Shown piece after piece: positions 25,189 through 31,858 of a stretch of DNA of 64,000 bases (its first letter is position 1; each line of letters opens with the position of its first letter). The notes under the pieces were generated by a model, which had not been told where the DNA came from, made no database searches, and was given only the letters and a program-made list of their open reading frames with translations. The stretch is from Hymenobacter sp. YIM 151500-1 (GTDB taxonomy: Bacteria; Bacteroidota; Bacteroidia; Cytophagales; Hymenobacteraceae): contig NZ_CP110139.1 of assembly GCF_025979885.1 (NCBI RefSeq), forward strand, positions 3,678,001-3,742,000, written 5' to 3'. Made by a program: the position numbers and the translations under genes.

Positions 25189-25399
25189 GGCAGGAAAGGT
25201 TGGAAGGAAGGGCGCCCGCCGCCAGGGTGCGCGCTAGGAGCGGCGGGCTTCTGGGAGGGGAGTATTTCAAAACCGTGCCAGTTTCTTACCGCCGCTTCCT
25301 GGTGGTCTATCCGCTGCTTAAAATCTACTAAAGCAACTAGCTGTTTACAAAGGTGTTGTGCGCAAAATCTATCCTATTGGCTTACCTCTCACGAGCATT

Positions 25400-26599
25400 C
25401 TACGGCTGGGTTTCGGCTAATCCTTTCTTAATAATGTTAAACAGCTCGTTGTCGGGAGAAGCTACTTGGGTTAGGTGCTTTTGCGCCTCCATAAAGTGGG
25501 GCCGCGCTGCTTTGGGCTGGTTGAGCTGCATGTTCAGGATGGCCAGGTAGAAGTGCAGCAAACCCTGGGCGGCCGGTTTTGGTGGGGCAGTAGGTAATTG
25601 GCTGCGGAAGAAAGCTTCGGCCTCCGCCCACTGCTTGTTGGCCTGGTAGATATCCATGATGTCGTTGAACATCTGGTCGTCGGCCGGATTCAGGCGGTAG
25701 AGCCGGGCGGCCAGCTCCGGCGCGTTGGCCTGGCGGGCCGGCACAGCCAGGGCCAGCAATTCTTTGATAGTGTGGTAGTTGTCAGGTTGCAGAGCCGGGC
25801 TTTGCTCGTAGGCCTTCTGGGCTTCGGCAGGCTGCTGTTGCCCGTGGTACAAATGCCCCAGCATTCGGGCTGCATCGGCTTTTAGCTCGGCGTCGGTGTA
25901 GAGGTCGTACGCCGCACGGGCCCGTACAATGGCTTCGGTGGGCCGCTTCAGCTGCATCAAGGCGTAGGCCAGGTTGTAGTGGGAGGTAGAGTACTGCGGG
26001 TTCAGGGCAATAGACTTCTCGAATGGGGCCAGACTGGCCGCGGCTTGCTTCTGCACCAGTTTGGCGTAGCCAACAGCGTAATACGACCTATAGTCGCCCA
26101 GACCGTGGGCGTGGGCCGCGCCGTAGTAGCGCACCACCAGGTCCAGCAGCTGGGCCTCGGTTTTATCCTGCTCCCCACAGTGGCACTGCTGCACCTGGTA
26201 GTAGTAGTCGCCGAGGCCTTTGGCCAGGGCGTAGTTGGTGGGATACTTCCGCTGCAACCGGCTCAGTTCCAGGGGCAAGTCCAGCGCGTGCATGGAATAC
26301 TCACCGGCCTTACCCCGCAGCTGCGCTACGGTTTCGGTGGGCGCCAGGTCTTTCAGGGCGAACATCCGATGATTCATGCTTATCAGGTAGCTCTCCAGCA
26401 CCAGCTGCTCCTTGCGCAGCAGCAGCTCGGGCCGCTGGTTTTTCGGGTCGGCATTGTCCAGCAGCTGATACGCTGATTCGTATTTCTTTTCCTGCACCAG
26501 CTTGTCTACCCGGCCGAGTAATTCGGAAGTGGGAGCAGTTTGTGCCAGGCTTAAGTGAGCAGTCAGCAAGAAGCTAGCGGCAAGGGTATAAAAACGCAT
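25400..26599 (-). CDS. Secreted TPR-repeat protein
   Basis: 399 residues from the ATG at 26597-26599, with a signal peptide ending at HLSLAQ near residue 19. The rest is helical with TPR repeats, clearest at about 200-275 (GYAKLVQKQAAASLAPFEKS, ALNPQYSTSHYNLAYALMQL) and 285-320. A Cys-His-Cys pair sits in QVQQCHCGEQ. It shares an extended block with the cut-off protein at 1-342. It is probably a periplasmic scaffold; no enzyme motif is seen. Its start faces the promoter region of the aromatic operon. Confidence 0.82.
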   Translation of the reverse strand: MRFYTLAASFLLTAHLSLAQTAPTSELLGRVDKLVQEKKYESAYQLLDNADPKNQRPELLLRKEQLVLESYLISMNHRMFALKDLAPTETVAQLRGKAGEYSMHALDLPLELSRLQRKYPTNYALAKGLGDYYYQVQQCHCGEQDKTEAQLLDLVVRYYGAAHAHGLGDYRSYYAVGYAKLVQKQAAASLAPFEKSIALNPQYSTSHYNLAYALMQLKRPTEAIVRARAAYDLYTDAELKADAARMLGHLYHGQQQPAEAQKAYEQSPALQPDNYHTIKELLALAVPARQANAPELAARLYRLNPADDQMFNDIMDIYQANKQWAEAEAFFRSQLPTAPPKPAAQGLLHFYLAILNMQLNQPKAARPHFMEAQKHLTQVASPDNELFNIIKKGLAETQP

Positions 26600-26697
26600 G
26601 TGGGCAATGTAGCGGGCCACCGGGCCGGCAGGTAGGGCAATAGAAGCTGGTCGGTAAGATGCACACCGGGCGGCGGTTTTCCTGCGCCGCCGCACGC

Positions 26698-26728
26698 TTG
26701 CTCGCCTGGTGTTCCAAAAAATAATTTG
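26698..26728 (+). promoter_or_regulatory. Candidate promoter of the attenuated aromatic operon
   Basis: A TTG at 26698-26700 is followed after 21 bases by TAATTTG at 26722-26728, one base short of the TAnnTTTG consensus. It lies 50 bases before the first leader-peptide start. No other candidate is visible between it and the leader, and no room for a promoter exists between terminator 1 and leader 2. The assignment is tentative. Confidence 0.35.
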
Positions 26729-26778
26729 GATTTGCTGTTGCCAGTGCCCACCTTGCCAGCCGAAAGCTCCTGATTCTC

Positions 26779-26841
26779 ATGCTCCCCCTCACTGGCCGCC
26801 TTTATTTTAGCTACTACTGCACCTATGCCTCCCCGGCGTAG
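26779..26841 (+). CDS. Leader peptide 1 of the aromatic operon (Tyr-rich), 20 aa
   Basis: ATG at 26779, TAG at 26839-26841. The peptide contains LYFSYYCTY: four Tyr and one Phe within eight residues at positions 9-16, coded at 26803-26826. It has no other plausible role as a protein. The stop codon abuts the antiterminator segment and a strong terminator follows 40 bases later, so its translation should set the outcome of attenuator 1: stalling at Tyr codons when charged tRNA-Tyr is scarce leaves segment 2 free. The pattern is read directly; the function is inferred from known attenuators. Confidence 0.75.
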   Translation: MLPLTGRLYFSYYCTYASPA

Positions 26842-26914
26842 TCGAGCGGCCGTTCTGTAGCTTTCCTGACCGAAAATCCTCAGCGCCTCTCGACACCTCG
26901 GGAGGCGCTTTTTT
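26794..26914 (+). promoter_or_regulatory. Attenuator 1 (Tyr), with terminator at 26882-26914
   Basis: Four segments can be paired. Segment 1, GGCCGC (26794-26799), just before the Tyr codons, pairs with GCGGCC (26846-26851). Segment 2, GTCGAGCGGC (26841-26850), pairs with GCCTCTCGAC (26885-26894) at nine of ten positions, forming the antiterminator. Segment 3, AGCGCCTCTCGA (26882-26893), pairs with segment 4, TCGGGAGGCGCT (26898-26909), forming the terminator, followed by TTTTTT. This is the classical 1:2, 2:3, 3:4 logic of trp- and phe-type attenuators. Confidence 0.8.
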
Positions 26915-26934
26915 ACGCTTACAACCCACTCCAC

Positions 26935-27012
26935 ATGCCTGCCCCGGCTTTTTTCTATTACGGCTATTACTACTTCTTCCCAAAGAAGCGGGGCCGTATT
27001 TGCCGAAGCTGA
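26935..27012 (+). CDS. Leader peptide 2 of the aromatic operon (Phe/Tyr-rich), 25 aa
   Basis: ATG at 26935, TGA at 27010-27012. Residues 6-15 read FFYYGYYYFF: four Phe and five Tyr in ten codons (26950-26979). It then continues with a basic tail PKKRGRICRS whose codons overlap antiterminator segment 2. It begins only 20 bases after the T-tract of terminator 1 and precedes pheA by 109 bases. Its composition matches the products of the downstream operon (Phe and Tyr), the hallmark of an attenuation leader such as PheL of enterobacteria, although there is no sequence similarity to expect. Confidence 0.85.
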   Translation: MPAPAFFYYGYYYFFPKKRGRICRS

Positions 27013-27067
27013 CCTAGCACAGCCACCACGCAAAACCCAAGGCCCCGCACCCCGCGGGGCCTTTTTT
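26941..27067 (+). promoter_or_regulatory. Attenuator 2 (Phe/Tyr), with terminator at 27039-27067
   Basis: Segment 1, GCCCCG (26941-26946), pairs with CGGGGC (26989-26994). Segment 2, GCGGGGCC (26988-26995), pairs perfectly with segment 3, GGCCCCGC (27041-27048), the antiterminator. Segment 3 also pairs with segment 4, an identical GCGGGGCC at 27054-27061, within a 10-bp terminator stem AAGGCCCCGC/GCGGGGCCTT followed by TTTTTT to 27067. Ribosomes stalled on the Phe/Tyr codons leave segment 2 free; ribosomes reaching the stop codon cover or pass it, and the terminator forms. Confidence 0.88.
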
Positions 27068-27121
27068 AGTGCCCGCCCCGACCACCCAACCCATACGCTT
27101 CTCACCTCTCACTTCTCCATC

Positions 27122-27943
27122 ATGATTGCCATTCAGGGCTTTAACGGCAGTTTCCACCAGCTAGCGGCTCACCGCTACTTCGGCCCCCACGTGCCTACGG
27201 TGCCCTGCGCTACGTTTGGGGAAGTGGTACGCCAGGTGGCGGCGGGTGGAGCTTCGGCGGCGGTTATGGCCATTGAAAACTCCATTGCCGGCAGCATTCT
27301 GCCCAACTACACGTTGTTGCGGAAGTCGGGGCTGCGGGTGGTGGGGGAGGTATACCTGCGCATCCGCCAGCACCTGCTGGCCTTGCCGGGGCAGCAGGTG
27401 GCCGACATTCGGGAGGTGCACTCCCACCCCATGGCCCTGCTGCAATGCGCCGATTTTCTGGAGCAGCACCCGCACTGGCGGCTGGTCGAGACGGAGGACA
27501 CGGCCCTGAGTGCCCAGCGCATCGGGCAGCAGCGGCTAGCGGGCGTGGCCGCCGTGGCCGGGGAGCGGGCCGCCGCGCTGTTCGGGCTCGACATGCTGGC
27601 CCCGGACATCCAGACCGAGCAGCACAACTACACCCGCTTCCTGGTGGTGGCCCGCCCCGAAAACTCTCAGGAGGTGGCCCAGCCCAACAAGGCTTCCCTC
27701 TACTTCCACACGGCCCACGCCCAGGGCAGCCTGGCGCGGGTGCTGGCCTGCATTGCCGAGCAGGGCATCAACCTCAGCAAGCTGCAATCCTGCCCCATGC
27801 CCGGCAGCACCTGGCACTACTACTTCCACGCCGACCTGGAGTTCGACCAACCCGAGCAGCTGTCGGCCGCCCTGCACGCCCTGGCCCCGGTAACGGAAGG
27901 CCTCGAAGTGCTGGGCGTGTATCAGAAAGGAATGACGCATTAA
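27122..27943 (+). CDS. pheA: Prephenate dehydratase
   Basis: A 273-residue monofunctional enzyme: it converts prephenate to phenylpyruvate, the branch step to phenylalanine, in the cytoplasm. The catalytic domain (1-178) shows GFNGSFHQLAAHRYF, AVMAIENSIAGSI and the catalytic Thr171-Arg172-Phe173 in HNYTRFLVV. A regulatory ACT domain follows (about 188-268). In it the usual ESRP phenylalanine-binding motif reads QSCP, so feedback may be altered. It is the first enzyme gene of the operon, 54 bases behind terminator 2. Confidence 0.95.
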   Translation: MIAIQGFNGSFHQLAAHRYFGPHVPTVPCATFGEVVRQVAAGGASAAVMAIENSIAGSILPNYTLLRKSGLRVVGEVYLRIRQHLLALPGQQVADIREVHSHPMALLQCADFLEQHPHWRLVETEDTALSAQRIGQQRLAGVAAVAGERAAALFGLDMLAPDIQTEQHNYTRFLVVARPENSQEVAQPNKASLYFHTAHAQGSLARVLACIAEQGINLSKLQSCPMPGSTWHYYFHADLEFDQPEQLSAALHALAPVTEGLEVLGVYQKGMTH

Positions 27944-27952
27944 CCCCTTCAT

Positions 27953-27994
27953 AGCGACAAGCTTTAAGCTTCAAGCCTGCTCGAGAAGCTTGCC
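27953..27994. repeat. Small imperfect hairpin between pheA and the aminotransferase
   Basis: TAGCGACAAGCTT and AAGCTTGCCGCTA form an imperfect stem. It recalls the GCAAGCTT-type palindrome at 56458-56638. There is no T-tract, so it is probably not a terminator within the operon. Confidence 0.55.
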
Positions 27995-28033
27995 GCTACT
28001 AAAAGGTGGGGTCCACCTCTAAACCGCAACCAC

Positions 28034-29209
28034 ATGCACCTACCCGTAGCCAGCCGCCTTCAGCACATCCAGGAGTACTACTTCTCGCAGAAGCTGCGCG
28101 AAATAGATGCCCTGAACAAAGCCGGGGCGCAGATTATCAACCTCGGCATCGGCAGCCCCGACCTGCCCCCGCACCCGCGGGTGGTGGCGGCCCTGACCGG
28201 CGCGGCCCAGCAGCCCAACACCCACGCCTACCAGAGCTACAAGGGCGTGCCCGCCCTGCGCCAGGCCATGGCCGACTGGTACGGGCGGCAGTACGGCGTA
28301 GCTCTGGACCCCGACGCGGAAATTCTGCCCCTGCTGGGCTCCAAGGAAGGCATTGTGCACGTGAGCATGACCCTGCTGGAAGCCGGCGACGAGGTGCTGC
28401 TACCGAACCCCGGCTACCCGGCCTACCGCGCCGCCGCCCACCTGAGCGGCGCCACCCCGGTCGACTACGACCTGACCGCCGCCACCGGCTGGCTGCCCGA
28501 CCTCGACGCCCTGGCCCGCCGCGACCTGAGCCGCGTAAAGCTTATGTGGGTCAACTATCCCCACATGCCCACCGGCCGCGCCGCTGATGTGGCGTTTTTC
28601 GAGCGACTGGTGGCCTTTGCCCAGGCCCACGGCATTCTGCTGGTCCACGACAATCCGTACAGCTTCATCCTGAACCCGGAGCCGCCCCGGAGTCTGCTGG
28701 CTGTGCCGGGGGCGCGGGAGGTGGTGCTGGAGCTGAACTCCCTGAGCAAGTCGCACAACATGGCGGGCTGGCGGGTGGGCCTGCTGGCCGGCCGCGCCGA
28801 TGTGCTTCAGGAGGTGCTGCGCTTTAAGAGCAACCTCGACTCGGGCATGTTTCTGCCGGTGCAGCTGGCCGCCGTGGAAGCCCTGCGCCTGGACGACGCC
28901 TGGTACGCCGACCTCAACCAGCACTACCGCACCCGCCGGGAGCTGGTGCACGAGCTACTCACGGCGCTGGGCTGCCAGCCCGAGCCCGGCCAGGTGGGCC
29001 TGTTCGTGTGGGCCGCCGTGCCGCCCACCTATCCCGACGGCTACGCTCTTAGCGACGCCCTGCTCCACGAGGCCCGCGTCTTCCTCACGCCCGGCGGCAT
29101 TTTTGGCTCCAATGGCAACGGCTTTATCCGGGTGAGTCTGTGCCAACCCCCGGAAGTGCTACAAGCCGCCCTGGCGCGGGTGCGGGCGGCGAAGAACGTG
29201 TTACGCTGA
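28034..29209 (+). CDS. Class I/II PLP-dependent aminotransferase, probably aromatic
   Basis: A 391-residue fold-type I aminotransferase. The PLP lysine is Lys239 in SLSKSHNMAGWRVG, with Arg247 nearby, Asp206 in LLVHDNPYSF and an NYPHMPTG loop near 175-181. Its closest look is to LL-diaminopimelate/alanine-type aminotransferases of Bacteroidota. Its position between pheA and tyrA makes it the likely enzyme that transaminates phenylpyruvate and 4-hydroxyphenylpyruvate to Phe and Tyr. That role is inferred from context, not from residues. Confidence 0.9.
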   Translation: MHLPVASRLQHIQEYYFSQKLREIDALNKAGAQIINLGIGSPDLPPHPRVVAALTGAAQQPNTHAYQSYKGVPALRQAMADWYGRQYGVALDPDAEILPLLGSKEGIVHVSMTLLEAGDEVLLPNPGYPAYRAAAHLSGATPVDYDLTAATGWLPDLDALARRDLSRVKLMWVNYPHMPTGRAADVAFFERLVAFAQAHGILLVHDNPYSFILNPEPPRSLLAVPGAREVVLELNSLSKSHNMAGWRVGLLAGRADVLQEVLRFKSNLDSGMFLPVQLAAVEALRLDDAWYADLNQHYRTRRELVHELLTALGCQPEPGQVGLFVWAAVPPTYPDGYALSDALLHEARVFLTPGGIFGSNGNGFIRVSLCQPPEVLQAALARVRAAKNVLR

Positions 29210-29223
29210 CGCATGGGAGGTCT

Positions 29224-29458
29224 TGTCATGCTGAGCGGAGCCGGAGGCAAAGTCGAAGCATTTGGCGTGCTGACGCTAGAGCCTAACCGTCATGCTGAGC
29301 CTGTCGAAGCATCTCTACCGAGGGTAACTCTTATCATGTGCGGACGAAGCGGGAGAGATGCTTCGACTGCGGCTCCGCCTTCGCTCAGCATGACGGTCTT
29401 TTCCACGCACTACTCACCACTTCACCACTTCACTACTCACTACTCACCACCTCACCGC
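29224..29458. repeat. TCATGCTGAGC-family repeat, double copy, plus low-complexity run before tyrA
   Basis: A half element (29224-29262) is followed by a complete palindrome at 29290-29396, starting CGTCATGCTGAGCCTGTCGA. Its 63-base stretch 29305-29367 is exactly the reverse complement of 52211-52273. From 29401 to 29458 comes a run of degenerate CACTACTCAC/CACTTCAC units reaching up to the tyrA start codon. It lies inside the aromatic operon. Confidence 0.88.
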
Positions 29459-30304
29459 ATGGTCGTTACGATAATTGGAATTGGCTTGATTGGGGGCTCC
29501 CTGGCTTTGAGCCTCAAGGAGGCCGGGCTGGCTCACCATATCATCGGGGTGGACCGCAGCCCCGAGCACCAGCGGCAGGCCGTGGCCCTGGGACTTATTG
29601 ATGAGCCGGAAACCGACTTGGCTGCCGCCGTGCGCCGGGCCGACCTGGTGGTGGTGGCCGTGCCCATGGATGCCATGCTCACGGTGCTGCCCCAGGTGCT
29701 CGACGCGGCCACCGACCGCCAAGTGGTTATCGACGTGGGCTCCACCAAGGCGGCTCTGCTGGCCCGCGTAGACCAGCACCCGCAGCGGGACCGGTTTGTG
29801 GCCGTGCACCCCATGGCGGGCACCGAGTACTCGGGGCCGCTGGCGGCCGTGCCGGGCTTGTTCCGGGGCAAAACCCTGGTGGTGTGCGACGCCGCCCGCA
29901 GCGCCAACGACGCCCTGGCCCGCGTGGAGGCCGTGTTCGGGCGCCTGGCCATGCAGCTGGTGTATATGGATGCCGCCGCCCACGACCTGCACACGGCCTA
30001 CATCTCCCACATCTCCCACATCACGTCTTTCGCCCTGGCTCTCACGGTGCTGGAAAAGGAAAAAGAGGAGCAACAGATTTTCGCTCTGGCCAGCGGAGGC
30101 TTCGAGTCGACGGTGCGCCTGGCCAAAAGCTCGCCCGATATGTGGGTGCCCATCTTCCGCCAAAACCGCGTGAACGTGCTCGATGTGCTCGATGAGCACA
30201 TCCACCAGCTTCAGTACCTGCGCCACCTGCTCGCCCAGGAAGACTACTCCGCCCTGCACCAGCAAATCCAGCAAGCCAACCTGATTAAGAAGATGTTGAA
30301 GTGA
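29459..30304 (+). CDS. tyrA: Prephenate dehydrogenase
   Basis: A 281-residue NAD(P)-dependent enzyme that oxidatively decarboxylates prephenate to 4-hydroxyphenylpyruvate for tyrosine synthesis. The ATG at 29459 gives the Rossmann start MVVTIIGIGLIGGSL (Gly7-x-Gly9-x2-Gly12). The substrate-binding HPMAGTEYSG block with His117 is intact. A helical dimerisation region follows (about 165-275) with ISHITSFALAL. There is no ACT domain. All codons upstream in the same frame are repeat sequence. It is the third enzyme gene of the operon. Confidence 0.95.
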   Translation: MVVTIIGIGLIGGSLALSLKEAGLAHHIIGVDRSPEHQRQAVALGLIDEPETDLAAAVRRADLVVVAVPMDAMLTVLPQVLDAATDRQVVIDVGSTKAALLARVDQHPQRDRFVAVHPMAGTEYSGPLAAVPGLFRGKTLVVCDAARSANDALARVEAVFGRLAMQLVYMDAAAHDLHTAYISHISHITSFALALTVLEKEKEEQQIFALASGGFESTVRLAKSSPDMWVPIFRQNRVNVLDVLDEHIHQLQYLRHLLAQEDYSALHQQIQQANLIKKMLK

Positions 30305-30309
30305 GGGAA

Positions 30310-30456
30310 TTGTCATTCCGAGCACAGCGAGGAATCTGAACCACCGATAACGCTGATTATCCGCTGATTTCACAGATTAGGTTCTGCCTCTGCGTCATCT
30401 GTTTACCATCTGCTTAATCTGTGATTCAGATTCCTCGCGGTGCTCGGAATGACAGT
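30310..30456. repeat. TCATTCCGAGC-family palindrome between tyrA and the DAHP synthase gene
   Basis: TGTCATTCCGAGCACAGCGA at the left end pairs with its imperfect reverse complement ending near 30456. The middle is made of GATTATCCGCTGATT/CATCTGTTT units related to the repeat at 3246-3408. A half copy lies at 2329-2352. Confidence 0.85.
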
Positions 30457-30490
30457 CTCAATCCTGGACCATAAAACCTAACCCCTCGTC

Positions 30491-31591
30491 ATGAACCAGT
30501 CATCACCCACTACTGACACCGCCACGCCGCGGGCTTTCCCTGGCAAGAAACCCCTGATTATTTCCGGGCCGTGCTCGGCCGAAACCGAAGAACAACTTCT
30601 GGAAACCTGCACCCAACTGGCCGCCACTGGCAAAGTGGACATGCTGCGGGCCGGCATCTGGAAGCCGCGCACCAAGCCGGGCCTGTTTGAGGGCATCGGC
30701 ACCAAGGGGCTACCCTGGCTGCAAAAGGCCAAGCAGCTGACTGGCCTGCCCACCACCGTGGAAGTGGCCACGCCCAAGCACGTGGAGGATGCTTTGGCCT
30801 TTGAAGTGGATGTGCTGTGGATTGGGGCCCGCACCACCGGCAACCCGTTTTCGGTGCAGGCCCTGGCCGATGCCCTGCGCGGGGTAGACGTACCCGTGCT
30901 GGTGAAGAACCCCGTGCACCCCGACCTGGAGCTGTGGCTGGGAGCCGTGGAGCGCCTGGCCAAAGTGGGCCTGCAACGCTTGGGGCTGATTCACCGGGGC
31001 TTTGCCAGCTACGGCAACACGGAGTTTCGCAACGCGCCCATGTGGCACCTGCCCATCGAGATGAAGCGCCGCCTGCCGGAGCTGCCCATCATCTGCGACC
31101 CGAGCCACATCTGCGGCAACCGCACCGGCCTGGCCGGCATCGCCCAAAAGTCTATTGACCTGGACTTCGACGGGCTGATGCTGGAATCTCACCGCGACCC
31201 GGACCACGCCTGGAGCGACGCCAAGCAGCAGGTAACGCCCGAGCGCCTGGGCGAGCTGCTCGACGGCCTCATCTGGCGCCACGAAACCACCGACCAGCAG
31301 GAGTTCCTGACCGTGCTGGCCAAGCTGCGCGAGCAAATCAACCAGCTCGACGACGAGATTCTGCAGCTGCTCGGCAACCGCATGCAGGTGGCCGAGCGCA
31401 TCGGTATCTACAAAAAGGAAAACGACATCACCATTCTGCAAACCGGCCGCTGGAACGAAATCCTGGACCGCGGCGTGCAGAAAGGCGCCCAGCTCGGCCT
31501 CACCCGCGACTTCATCCTCAAGTACTTCGACGCCGTGCACCTGGAATCCATCAACCGCCAGAACTCAGTGATGAACCGGGAGCGGCAGTAG
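30491..31591 (+). CDS. Bifunctional DAHP synthase / chorismate mutase (type II)
   Basis: 366 residues. Residues about 18-255 are a type I beta DAHP synthase (LIISGPCSAETEEQL, RAGIWKPRTKPG, IGARTTGNPFSVQAL, ICDPSHICGNR). Residues about 268-360 are an AroQ-type chorismate mutase (LREQINQLDDEILQLLGNRM, VAERIGIYKKEN). The fusion, with the mutase at the C-terminus, is characteristic of Bacteroidota. It makes the first committed shikimate precursor and prephenate, so the operon controls both entry to and exit from the pathway. It is the last gene of the operon. Confidence 0.95.
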   Translation: MNQSSPTTDTATPRAFPGKKPLIISGPCSAETEEQLLETCTQLAATGKVDMLRAGIWKPRTKPGLFEGIGTKGLPWLQKAKQLTGLPTTVEVATPKHVEDALAFEVDVLWIGARTTGNPFSVQALADALRGVDVPVLVKNPVHPDLELWLGAVERLAKVGLQRLGLIHRGFASYGNTEFRNAPMWHLPIEMKRRLPELPIICDPSHICGNRTGLAGIAQKSIDLDFDGLMLESHRDPDHAWSDAKQQVTPERLGELLDGLIWRHETTDQQEFLTVLAKLREQINQLDDEILQLLGNRMQVAERIGIYKKENDITILQTGRWNEILDRGVQKGAQLGLTRDFILKYFDAVHLESINRQNSVMNRERQ

Positions 31592-31601
31592 CGGACCTCA
31601 C

Positions 31602-31858
31602 CCCCTAGCCCCCTTTCCAAAAGAGAGGGGGACTAGTAACCCCAACCCCTCCCCAAAAGGGAGGAGTTCTAGTTTGTTAGAGCTAGAGTCCCTTATTAGA
31701 GAGGCTAGGGGTGGTTGATGGTAGTTGAGCAGTAAGCTGATAGAGCATCAGCTAAAAACTAGCGCTAGAGCCCCTCTCCTTTTCGGAGAGGGGTGGGGGT
31801 GAGGCAACTAGAGCTAGTTCCCCCTCTCTTGTGGAGAGGGGGCTAGGGGATGAGGTCC
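31602..31858. repeat. Cluster of CCCCCTCTCC-type repeats
   Basis: CCTAGCCCCCTTTCCAAAAG at 31609 and following, then CCCCTCTCCTTTTCGGAGAG (31771-31790) and CCCCCTCTCTTGTGGAGAGG (31820-31839), are hairpins of one family, separated by CTAGAGCTAG-like words. The same family is at 21506-21541. The cluster fills the gap after the aromatic operon. No gene is visible, and one of the hairpins may serve as terminator. Confidence 0.8.
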
